From contig OX421495.1 in NCBI GenBank assembly GCA_949126835.1, positions 1,300,552 through 1,364,551 of the forward strand: a DNA stretch of 64,000 nucleotides, in the 5' to 3' direction. Source of the DNA: Anisus vortex. Taxonomy: Eukaryota; Mollusca; Gastropoda; Planorbidae. Positions 55,367 to 64,000 of this stretch are shown here, piece by piece (position 1 is the first letter of the stretch; each line of letters opens with the position of its first letter). The notes below the pieces were generated by a model. That model saw only the letters and a list, made by a program, of their open reading frames with translations, searched no databases and had not been told where the DNA came from. Made by a program: the position numbers and the translations under genes.

Positions 55367-57048
55367 CTATAGTGGAAAGTAAACACAAACCAATACACAT
55401 TGTGAGATAAAACAACAACTGCATCTTCTACCTTTGTTATTTCTTTACAATAAAACTTCTAAACTCATTTCATTTCTAAAGCATTCAACCTACTGTGAAG
55501 GTGTTACATAAAAAAAAAAAACAAAGTTACATGAGTCATAACACAGACTTTCAGTAATAACATAAAATATTTTTTTTAAAGTCAAACAATGATATAACTG
55601 CATACCCATACTACAGTTTAAACAGTGGACTAATGATTTGTAGCCAAACACTGATATATCTGCATACAACAGTTTTAAAACAGTGTACTAATGTAAGAAA
55701 GAATTTTGGCATAAAATAACAAAAGATAAAGTCTAGATATCTCCCAAACACAACCTGATTCTGATTGCCTAATCTCCAGATATAAATAGACCACCCTCAT
55801 GAGGTCAGCTGTATTCATGGGATTTTTCCAATATTACCTTTACAAACTTAATACTGGAATATTGTTTTCAATAGCTTCCTGTTAGGCACCCTACAACTTC
55901 TAGAAACATGACCAGGTTATTTTGAGTCAATATATAGCATTAGCAGAGAAGGCTGGGTAGGGAAGAGAGTGGGAGGAGTTGAAAGGTCACCATAGTTGAT
56001 TGCACACAGCTATCTATATTTAGAACAGGCACAGCCTGGGGGATCACTCATGATTATTTTATTAAATCATTCTAGTAATCTAGAAAAATTATTTTAAAAA
56101 TTACATTCCAAAAAGTATTTGGTTGGGTGGAGAGCAGTTTTTTGAATGGATCATTTATATTTAACCACAGAGAGAGAGAGACCATAAACCCTTTTCCATA
56201 TAAAAGGTATCAGGAAAAATGTGTTGTCATGGAAATGATTCTAAACAACACATAAACAGTGTTAAACAGTAGTTATTGTAAGAAATAGGGAATGACTCAA
56301 TAGCTCTGTGTTGTAACTTAAACGAAAACTTTTTTAAAAAATTAATTTGCAACCGATATGAAACAAAATGATTTTTTTATGAATAAAAAGAAATATTCTA
56401 TAAATTATCATTACTTATGAAAGATACACTCTTTCCCTGATAGAAATGCAAGACTGGTATAAAATACTTAAGTAATTTTTGGTGGCAGTTTGTGTATTAC
56501 TATTGGTTGATAGATAGAAGTCTGGGTCACTTAATCCCAGAGTCACTTAATCCCCAGACACTGGCAGCAAAGGACAGATATAATTCAGATATCTACGGGC
56601 AGATAGAATTCTTTACCATTTATGGGTGTTCTCCCATTTACAAAATCATTTTGTGAAGGCCTTTCTGAACTAAACCTACAGCACTGGACCAAAGCTTGCC
56701 TAAAATAGTGATAACAAGTCTCCTCAATCACTGAGCCATAGTCTGCCTAAAACACTTAAAGATTGCCTAATACACTGAGTCTAATTTGCCTAAAACACTG
56801 GAACAAGGCTGATCTAAAACTTTGCAACAAGGCCGGCCTAACACAATGATTTAATTGTTTGCCTAAAAAACTTAATCAGGGATTGCCTAAAACATTGCAA
56901 CAAGGCGGACCTAACACAATGATTTAATGGTTTGCCTAAAACACTTAATCAGGGATTACCTAAAAACACTAAGCATTAGTTTGCATAAAACTTTAATGAT
57001 AGTTCACCTAAGTTTATGGAAAAAAAAAGAATTGAAGCTGACACTCAC

Positions 57049-58207
57049 CCCTGCGAATTGAAAGAGCTTTTCCTGAGACTGGAGCAGACCTGGGTGTCTG
57101 GGGCTGAGCAGACTGCAAAGTACAAAATAATCCAGATCCGCTGCGAAACGGACTCAACATCGGTGGAGGGGTGTAAGGGGGAGGGGTGTGCCCCTTGCCC
57201 CTCTCGGTGGAGAAGTGGGCCTCCTTGTGGATAACTCTGGGAGAGCGCAGCCTGCTGTGGAACATCCCGAACTGGGGTGGAATATACAGGGGGGCCGGCC
57301 TGTGCTTGCGCTTTATCTTGAACGGACTAGGGAGGGAGCTGGGATTTCTGAACACCCCTGCCCCATCTGAGCACGAGAACAAGTCGTTCTCTTGCGTCTG
57401 TGGTTTTCCTCCTTTGATGAAGGTTTCATCCATGCGCTTGTTGGACCTGTACAGGGACTCCTCCGTTAGACTCCGAGGGCGCATGGGCGCCTGGTCAACG
57501 CTCTTTGACCGCATGTACTTGTAGTGTATGTCTCCTGACTTGCTGCGCATGCGGACGCGGCCAGAGTTCAGGGGGTCGGCCTCCAGAGAGCTGGACATAA
57601 TGGCCTGGGCGCTGACCGGAGAAAAATGTGGCTTGTTGAGTATCGAGGAGATGGACGAGTTCCTGCGGTGCAATTCCAAGTCCGCTGACAATCGCCTTTT
57701 GTTCCCTTGGCCGTTGTAATGAGCTCTTGCCGCCTTGGCAGCATACAGTGTCGTGTCTTTTGTCAAGAAATCATTGGGGAAGGAGTGGTGGTTTGTGTCG
57801 GTTGTGACAGTCGATGACAGCATCACGTCTTGCTTGATTGAGTCCTTGAATGTTTTTGAAAACGACGAGGCGTAACCCTCACAAGAGTTATACGAAGGTG
57901 GGAGCTCCAATGTGATGTCCATGGCTCTGGAGCCACCAAAGATACTTCGGGTGGATGAGCTCAAGTCTGAGTTATCCGAGGACGACAGCAACAGGCCATT
58001 CTCCGCCAGGCTGTTGTTGATGTTTTTGAGAATCTGGGCAACAGCAGCGTCAGTGCTGCTGGGAACACTCGAGGAGGTAGAGGAAGTTGCTGGAGTAAGT
58101 GTCCGGGACGAGGGGGATGGTATCACACTAAGGAAGGAACTTGGGTCTTGCTGAATGCTGTCACTGCTGCCTTGAGATAAACTTTCCCTGAGCTGACTGT
58201 AGTCAGT
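57049..58207 (-). CDS. TRERF1: ELM2-SANT gene, visible exon 6 (longest)
   Basis: Acceptor TGTTTTAG, donor GTGAGT, 1159 bp (386 codons plus one base). The first half is serine- and threonine-rich. The middle has basic serine motifs (RRLSADLELHRRNSSIS, RMRSKSGDIHYKYMRSKSVD) that resemble phosphorylation or 14-3-3-type sites. The end has PAPLYIPPQFGMF and YTPPPMLSPFRSGSGLF, the proline motif characteristic of TRERF1/MIDEAS proteins. The locally higher GC content also supports coding. Several antisense frames over this exon are shadows. Confidence 0.9.
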
Positions 58208-58382
58208 CTAAAACATAAGAGAAAGAAAATATCATGAAAATACCAAGAAAATAACATGAAAATACCAAGAAAATAACATGAAAATTATAGAATATCTAGA
58301 ATAGGCAGGATGTGCTTAACCAGTCACACATGAAAAGTAGTACCTCAGAAATTGATACTATGTGAAACAAGCTCTTGCTAGT

Positions 58383-59121
58383 AATCAATAACAACTAAAC
58401 TTAAAACAGACTAATTGAATCTGTGTAATCAATAACATAACTAAACTTAAAACAGACTAATTGAATCTGTGTAATCAATAACATAACTAAACTTAAAACA
58501 GACTAATTGTAACTGTGTAATCAATAACATAATTAAACTTAAAACAGACTAATTGAATCTGTGTAATCAATAACATAACTAAACTTAAAACAGACTAATT
58601 GAATCTGTGTAATCAATAACATAACTAAACTTAAAACAGACTAATTGAATCTGTGTAATCAATAACATAACTAAACTTAAAACAGACTAATTGAATCTGT
58701 GTAATCAATAACATAACTAAACTTAAAACAGACTAATTGAATCTGTGTAATCAATAACATAACTAAACTTAAAACAGACTAATTGTAACTGTGTAATCAA
58801 TAACATAATTAAACTTAAAACAGACTAATTGAATCTGTGTAATCAATAACATAACTAAACTTAAAACAGACTAATTGAATCTGTGTAATCAATAACATAA
58901 CTAAACTTAAAACAGACTAATTGAATTTGTGTAATCAATAACATAACTAAACTTAAAACAGACTAATTGAATCTGTGTAATCAATAACATAATTAAACTT
59001 AAAACAGACTAATTGAATCTGTGTAATCAATAACATAACTAAACTTAAAACAGACTAATTGAATCTGTGTAATCAATAACATAATTAAACTTAAAACAGA
59101 CTAATTGAATCTGTGTAATCA
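58383..59121. repeat. 46-bp intronic minisatellite, 16 copies
   Basis: Units of AATCAATAACATAACTAAAC... repeat every 46 bp. A variant pair (ATTGTAACTG followed by ATAATTAAAC) occurs twice, 276 bp apart, showing duplication of a six-unit block. A looser 22-bp CCAAGAAAATAACATGAAAA triplication sits at 58230-58275. Confidence 0.93.
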
Positions 59122-59133
59122 CTGATCAATATG

Positions 59134-59390
59134 GGCACGGTGGCCGAGCGGAAGCGGGCTCGGCTAGCCTACAGAAGGACCTGGGTTTGAATCCTGGTGA
59201 AGGATTTTTTCCCCAGGGGACTCGAAAATGTCCCTGAGTCTACCCAGCTCTGATGGGTACCTGACATTAGTTGGGGTAAAGTAAACGCAGCTGGGCATTG
59301 TGCTGGCCACAACATCCCCTAGTATGCATCGGCCACTGAAACTGGTGAACGCTTCTTTGACTGCCCTATGATCAATTTGTACTTACTTCA
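59134..59390 (+). mobile_element. tRNA-derived SINE, full length
   Basis: It reads GGCACGGTGGCCGAGCGG (A box), AAGGACCTGGGTTTGAATCC (B box), GAGTCTACCCAGCTCTGATG, GGCATTGTGCTGGCCAC and GAAACTGGTGAACGCTTC to ATCAATTTGTACTTACTTCA. It adjoins the 46-bp array, opposite in strand to the host gene. Confidence 0.87.
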
Positions 59391-59717
59391 ATCAATGTTT
59401 AATAAAAAAAGAATGGATTAGGCCCCGGAAACAATATTCTTGGTGCAAAAAATCAAATATGCTTTCACTTGTGTATAAAATTATATTTCCCTAAACACGG
59501 TAGATACATTTCAAGTGACTTAGACTTCCTTTTTATCGCATAGATTTGTTCTAATTGTAGTTGGTTTACTCCTGTAACTCTCTTATATAGATAAGTGAAT
59601 TGTGTAGACCCTGTAGTCAATTTTAGATTCCACTGGCCTCAATTCGAACATACAAATTTATTATGAAGGCTATATCCAGTTAATTTATAGTTCAGTGTGT
59701 GTAACACAAAAACTATT

Positions 59718-59800
59718 ATATAGACTAGTCTCAGGGAATAGATTTGCGTAGAACGCCATAATCTTCTTTATAGAAGGAGCGTCTCTAATATATAATAAGA
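59718..59800 (+). mobile_element. LINE 3' tail fragment
   Basis: GACTAGTCTCAGGGAATAG, GCGTAGAACGCCATAATCTT and CTTTATAGAAGGAGCGTCTC match the LINE terminal module inside the intron between visible exons 5 and 6. Confidence 0.6.
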
Positions 59801-59921
59801 TTAAAAATGTAAGACTATATATATATATCAGAAAAATGACAACAAATTAACATTAAATATTTGTTCACACGTCTATTTGTTAAGTCTCCTTAGGGTGCAT
59901 GCATTCTGTACAAAAAATTAC

Positions 59922-60809
59922 CTGTGAGTTCAGTGGTACTTGAATATTGAGGAAATTGGGAATAACAGACTGGTCTAGACTGGTGGTTCCAAGTGGACCA
60001 CAAGCCAAAGACTGCACCATGTTAGAATTGTTTAGAGCAGCCACCAGTGAGTCTTGCTGCTGCTTCTCCACACTGGCCATCAGGCCGTTCTGAATCCTCT
60101 TGATCTGCTCCTGCTCAGACTCCAGGGTGCCGGCGTGCAAAACTGAGTCGCTCCCGAGTACCACAGACTCTGGGATGGACAGTGTGGGCACCCCGTTCAT
60201 GTCATCCGAGTCTGGCGGCTGGAGAAGGATTTGTGGAATCTGGCTTATGTGGAGGCCTGTGATGATCCCAGACGTCTGATTGTTCATGGACAGGCCACTG
60301 ACAGGGGACTGCACCTGCATGCCCATCAGCTCCTGTTGTTGTTTCTGGAGCTGGATGAGCAGGTGCTGGTGGTTGATGCCGGCAGCACAGACAACAGACG
60401 GGTCCAGGGCGGCCAGTATCTGCTGCACTGACGTATTCAGGGCTATCTGCGAAGGCAGGCTTGCCCTGGCGTCTTCGGCCGTTGGGCCGCTGAGCTGCAC
60501 CAAAGTCTGCTGGGTGGACAGGCTCATCTGAGGGGAGCTGATGCTCATGTTGACGGGCGTGGTCTGTGTGCCCACCAGGCCTTGCTGAGATATCGGGGTC
60601 ATCAGCATGTGCCCCTCCTGCAGCTGTTGCTCTCTGATCTGAGCCTGCAGGAGCTGGTTCTGCTGCTCCTGGAGCTGGTACTGAAGCTGCTGCGTGTTGA
60701 GTGGTGGAAGCCCTAGGAGCTTGTGCTCCTGCCTGATCTGCTCTAGCTGCTCTGCAGTGATCTGTGGTAGTTCAGCCTGCTGCTGTTGCTGTCGTTGAAG
60801 TTCTTCCAC
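59922..60809 (-). CDS. TRERF1: ELM2-SANT gene, visible exon 5 (Q-rich)
   Basis: Acceptor CTGTACAG, donor GTAATT, 888 bp (296 codons) in phase 0. It begins VEELQRQQQQQAELPQ and is rich in glutamine and leucine (QLQYQLQEQQNQLLQAQIRE), probably coiled coil or a polyQ-type activation surface, then a P/S/T-rich region and another QLQKQQQELM stretch. Glutamine-rich N-terminal halves are typical of TRERF1. Exact homology of this part is less certain than for ELM2-SANT. Confidence 0.87.
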
Positions 60810-61109
60810 CTGTACAGGACACAGTGACAACCGTAAAAATAAACTTGTCAGAACAAATTTTCAGATTGCAAAGTCAACAAGTTTCAGCAGCTATTATTCA
60901 AGTGATTTGAAAATGAGCAAATTATTTTTTTTTATTTTTTTTTACACACATTTTTCAGAAACTTTAGAGAAAAAGTTCCACACAAGAGAAAATATCAGTG
61001 TTCCTAAAAATTAACCAATTTGTATTTTGTTTAAAGTACAAGTAAAGTCAAACGTGAAAAAAAATTATTTGAAAAAATGGTGTAAAATATTTGCGAAGTA
61101 AATATTTAC

Positions 61110-61223
61110 TTGTTGAAAACTTCGAACTAATTTCTGTATTCTTTCCCCTTGGTGAGGCGATGCTGTTCTTATTGGCATAGACTCCATTGTCAATGAATCA
61201 GATACAAGTTGACCAGGGAGAAA
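61110..61223 (-). CDS. TRERF1: ELM2-SANT gene, visible exon 4
   Basis: Acceptor CTACCAG, donor GTAAAT, 114 bp in phase 0. It encodes FLPGQLVSDSLTMESMPIRT then ASPHQGERIQKLVRSFQQ, the start of a helix continuing into exon 5 (VEELQRQ). Support is splice consensus and phase plus the helix continuity. Confidence 0.75.
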
Positions 61224-61298
61224 CTGGTAGGAAGACAAATTTTATGAAAACATGTTAATGTTATATTTTCTTTAAAAGTATCAGCTTCTATTCATCCG

Positions 61299-61508
61299 CA
61301 GCACGCTCAGATTGTCAGACTGAAGACCCTGGGTTCAAGTCCTGGTTGCAGCTCTGATGGGTTCCTGACAATAGTTGGGGAAAGGCGTCTGGGTATTGTG
61401 CTGGCTAAACAATCTCCTTGTATGCCCCAGCTACAGAAATTTGTGAGCTCTGCTTCACTGGTCCCATTGACAAGCATGGACTGAAGGAGTTGCTTTACTT
61501 TTTTACTG
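61299..61508 (+). mobile_element. tRNA-derived SINE, degenerate
   Basis: GCACGCTCAGATTGTCAG, GAAGACCCTGGGTTCAAGTC, AGCTCTGATGGGTTCCTGAC and GGGTATTGTGCTGGCTAAAC are recognisable. The central body is deleted. Intronic. Confidence 0.72.
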
Positions 61509-61812
61509 AGTGAAAATATGACAATAAAACTAAAGAGATCACAACAATTGATAACATTTTCAGCAACCAGATACAAAATGATTGTGTAGCCCTGTTACAA
61601 GCAGAAGCTTTCATTTGCTCCAACTCATTGTCCATATGCTAGAAGTAAGACTTCGCCATTCCTAAGCACTATCACACAGTATATGTCTAATTTTCACATA
61701 AAGATTATTCCGGGTAGTCCCATAAGTTTGTAAAACACCACAGCAGGTATTCCACTGTAGTAAGAACATTCAAGTACAACCAGTAGAGAAACAGAGAGAA
61801 TACAGAGCTTAC

Positions 61813-61929
61813 CCTTTGCTGAATGCCATAAACCACTTCATCTGAATGAAATTCTTTTTTTATAACATGTCTCAGTTCTTCTGTAAAGTTTGGGGATGAA
61901 ACATCTGATCTTTGTTCAAAAACGTTTTC
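61813..61929 (-). CDS. TRERF1: ELM2-SANT gene, visible exon 3
   Basis: Acceptor CAACACAG, donor GTAAGC, 117 bp in phase 0. It encodes ENVFEQRSDVSSPNFTEEL then RHVIKKEFHSDEVVYGIQQR. It has no known domain. It is accepted because both borders, length and phase are consistent. Confidence 0.72.
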
Positions 61930-62250
61930 CTGTGTTGATAAAAACAAACAACTGAACCATGTGCATGTGTTTCTGCTAAATACAAGGGAATCATGATATC
62001 AGACATTCAAATGTAATTAAAACAGATGCAAATGACTAATCAAAACTAGGTAGGAAACGCAAATATTAATTGGCACCATGAATATTCACACTACACTTAC
62101 TAGACTAAAAGAGGTGCACAGGGCCTGAAGGGCAAGCGCACAGGGCCTTAGGGGTTTTACAGGTTTATTCATCTCAGACAATGACTTTAAGAAATATATA
62201 GGCTCACCATTCCAATGTACAAAACAATCTTTAGTAAAAAAATTCTTTAA

Positions 62251-62563
62251 TTATAACATTAGTGAAAACTGTGGTTTTAAAAATAGGCATTTTTGGATAA
62301 AAATGTGATAATTTCAGAATTTGACATTAATTATAACATTAGTGAAAACTGGTTTTAAAAATAGGCATTTTTGGATAAAAATGTGATAATTTCAGAATTT
62401 GACATTAATTATAACATTAGTGAAAACTGGTTTTAAAAATAGGCATTTTTGGATAAAAATGTGATAATTTCAGAATTTGACATTAATTATAACATTAGTG
62501 AAAACTGGTTTTAAAAATAGGCATTTTTGGATAAAAATGTGATAATTTTCAGAATTTGACAGC
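62251..62563. repeat. 78-bp intronic tandem repeat, 4 copies
   Basis: Units contain TTATAACATTAGTGAAAACT and GGCATTTTTGGATAAAAATG and start at 62251, 62331, 62409 and 62487. The first copy has a 2-bp TG insertion. Confidence 0.93.
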
Positions 62564-62813
62564 TTTCCAGGACAATTAAGGCATGTTGTCCCAAAAACTG
62601 TAAATATTTTTACAAATGCAATCGCCTCCTTTAAAAACCTCAAAAAGAAATTCAGAGGCAGCAAAGTGAAGATTCTACACCATTAATATAATACTGAAAT
62701 TTGAGGTTATAGTTGAAACTGTATAAGAAGGTAGCCCTGTGACCACCTAAACAATAACCGTTAACTGCTAGCAGGCCCAGTGTGAACAGGGAAAGACTCT
62801 ATAAAAACCCCAC

Positions 62814-63059
62814 CTGTATAGTCTGTTGGGAATGCTCATGAAGTTGTTGATGCTGCTGGGCTTTCATCTGCTCCTCCAGGAATCGTATTTTCTCTTGGCC
62901 CGGCTGGAACATCCCTTGTTGCTGGAGTGACTTCTGCTGGCGTCTCTGCTGCTGCTGTTCCTCGGACATCCTCCTCTTGAGGATGTGCTCCTGCAGGTGC
63001 TTGTGTTTGTGTTGGGGGAGGGCTGACTCCAGGATGGTCCCGTCAGCCTTCAGTGTGTA
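62814..63059 (-). CDS. TRERF1: ELM2-SANT gene, visible exon 2 (Q-rich)
   Basis: Acceptor ATCCCCACAG, donor GTGGGG, 246 bp in phase 0. It starts YTLKADGTILESALPQHKHK and continues with a K/R/Q-rich helical stretch (RRMSEEQQQQRRQQKSLQQQ). The ATG in the surrounding intron is not a start. The exon joins exon 1 in frame. Confidence 0.83.
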
Positions 63060-63344
63060 CTGTGGGGATATATAATTGTCAAAGTCTTGATTCAAATATT
63101 GGCTTAAACAATTTGCTTTTTTTATTTGGTTTGGAAAAAAAAACTGAATTTTTCAATGTAGGCTGTTGCTAAGATAAAACAAAGTATTTGAGAAACAAGA
63201 GCAAAGTTAATGTCAAGACTTTAAAAGGACATAGATTTTTGTGCTACAAATGAAAGTTATTTTCTAAAGTGCACAAAGTATATGATTTTTAAAAAAGCAT
63301 TACTATTTTTTTACCCTAACATTCAGCCATGCAGCATTTGAGGA

Positions 63345-63622
63345 GTCTCTTGACAGTATGCACAATAAAGCATGCTAATGGCCTTGGGTTTGAATCCAGG
63401 ATCAGATTCCAGGATAACTACTAGGGTTTGAGGGTGTCATGAGTCTACCCAAGAGGCACAGTGACTTTCAGCCTGCATACACGGAAGGTCCTGGGTTCGA
63501 GTCCTAGTGACGGCTAGGATTTGTTCCAGAGTCTGGATGGTGTACTGAGTTTACCCAGCTCTATGGACACCTAACATCCCTGGCTGGGAAAGTAAATATG
63601 GCTGGGCATTGTGCCAAACACA
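63345..63622 (+). mobile_element. Two SINE copies in tandem
   Basis: A partial copy (about 63345-63445: CCTTGGGTTTGAATCCAGG, GTGTCATGAGTCTACCCA) is followed directly by a second (about 63452-63622: GAGGCACAGTGACTTTCAGC, CGGAAGGTCCTGGGTTCGAG, GGCTAGGATTTGTTCC, GGCTGGGCATTGTGC). They lie in the intron between visible exons 1 and 2. Confidence 0.75.
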
Positions 63623-63699
63623 ATTAATAAAATACAAAACCAAGCGTGTAAATAAAAAAAAGAGATACTACAGTAAAGATTAATCGTGATTTTACTTAC

Positions 63700-63954
63700 A
63701 TTTTGCATAAGTTGATCAGAAGGCGAACCAACGCTCATCACATCCATTGCATTCAGCTGGTCATTTGTGGCCTGACCCGGGGTCAATGGCGTGGGAGAAA
63801 AGGTGATGGTCGTAGGGGTCGTGGGAGACGTTCGGGGAATTGCTGGCTGGGGTGACGGTGTGGACGTGTGAGGCGGCCTCCGCAGGGGCGGCCCCATATC
63901 AGAGGAAGATGAGCCGGACGACTTCCTCATGGGAGATTTCTTACCCTCTTTATC
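63700..63954 (-). CDS. TRERF1: ELM2-SANT gene, visible exon 1
   Basis: Acceptor CATCCTTAG, donor GTAAGT, 255 bp in phase 0. It encodes DKEGKKSPMRKSSGSSSSD and a proline-, serine- and threonine-rich segment (TPSPQPAIPRTSPTTPTTIT) ending DQLMQN. It begins with an acceptor, so it is internal; further 5' exons with the true start must lie beyond 64000. Confidence 0.83.
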
Positions 63955-64000
63955 CTAAGGATGCAGAAAATATAGACATTAATTACTAAAAATATCTTAT

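Larger units (their letters stand above)
47804..63954 (-). other. TRERF1: TRERF1/MIDEAS-type ELM2-SANT gene, 3' sixteen exons
   Basis: This is the gene locus, listed exon by exon below. Sixteen exons total 3993 coding bases, exactly divisible by three, all with AG acceptors and GT donors and continuous phase. The visible 1330 residues read: P/S/T-rich and Q-rich segments (1-540), a long serine-rich region with the motif YTPPPMLSPFRSGSGLF near 890-910, ELM2 (about 959-1065), SANT (about 1067-1113), a charged alanine-rich linker, and two C2H2 fingers near the C-terminus. Known: TRERF1, MIDEAS and ZNF541 share ELM2-SANT; they scaffold HDAC1/2 with DNTTIP1 in the nuclear MiDAC deacetylase complex. 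Fingers after SANT fit TRERF1 best. One ancestral invertebrate gene may correspond to all three. The start codon and 5' exons are right of the window. Confidence 0.88.

Noticed and set aside
57016..58154. Several plus-strand open frames over visible exon 6
   Set aside because: They are antisense shadows of the long coding exon, which has splice borders and family motifs on the minus strand.
59880..60830. ORF-based boundaries of the Q-rich exon as a separate gene with its own ATG
   Set aside because: The AG acceptor at 60810-60811 and the GT donor at 59921-59920 give an internal exon in phase with its neighbours; ORF ends run into intron.

Overview
This window is animal nuclear DNA: AT-rich, intron-rich and full of minisatellites. 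The best guess is a mollusc, probably a heterobranch gastropod. That guess rests on general repeat character (short CTAGATCT-type runs, the SINE, MITE and LINE remnants) and on the gene types; it is an inference, not a species identification. Most of the 64 kb is non-coding. Almost all long open frames in 32-42 kb and 4-5 kb are translations of tandem repeats, not genes.

Left part (about 4.86-13.13 kb): a complete, very young LTR retrotransposon on the + strand. It has two nearly identical 1.4-kb LTRs, a perfect 5-bp target duplication, a 0.88-kb leader, gag, protease and pol. In pol the integrase (zinc finger, DD35E core, GPY/F module) lies before the reverse transcriptase and RNase H. This is the inverted order of the Gmr1 lineage of Ty3/Gypsy elements. 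The gag capsid looks related to the SCAN domain. Gag, pro and pol lie in three successive -1 frames.

Middle left (16.3-16.9 kb, - strand): the first coding exon of a bZIP factor resembling ATF3/JDP2, with a TATA box and a short upstream ORF. Its bZIP exon is not visible and should lie leftward, possibly beyond the window. If so, the retrotransposon sits antisense inside its first intron.

Middle (17-47 kb): no convincing host gene. It holds copies of a tRNA-derived SINE (one pair in inverted orientation), 8-bp-TSD hAT MITEs, 5'-truncated LINE tails, a second tRNA-headed SINE, a 1-kb array of 19-bp units, a 3.5-kb CA-rich array, and clusters of candidate regulatory motifs (two perfect DR1 sites, an E2F cluster, GC boxes).

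Right part (47.5-64 kb, - strand): the 3' sixteen coding exons (1330 residues) of one gene, reconstructed exon by exon with GT-AG borders and consistent phases. It encodes a TRERF1/MIDEAS/ZNF541-type ELM2-SANT corepressor, the scaffold type of the MiDAC histone deacetylase complex, with Q-rich segments, a conserved proline motif, ELM2, SANT and two C-terminal C2H2 fingers. Its 5' end is beyond the right edge. Its introns carry five tandem arrays, a short triplication, five SINE-bearing sites and a MITE. One array begins at the first intronic base next to an ELM2 exon and repeats that exon's 3' splice site about 20 times.
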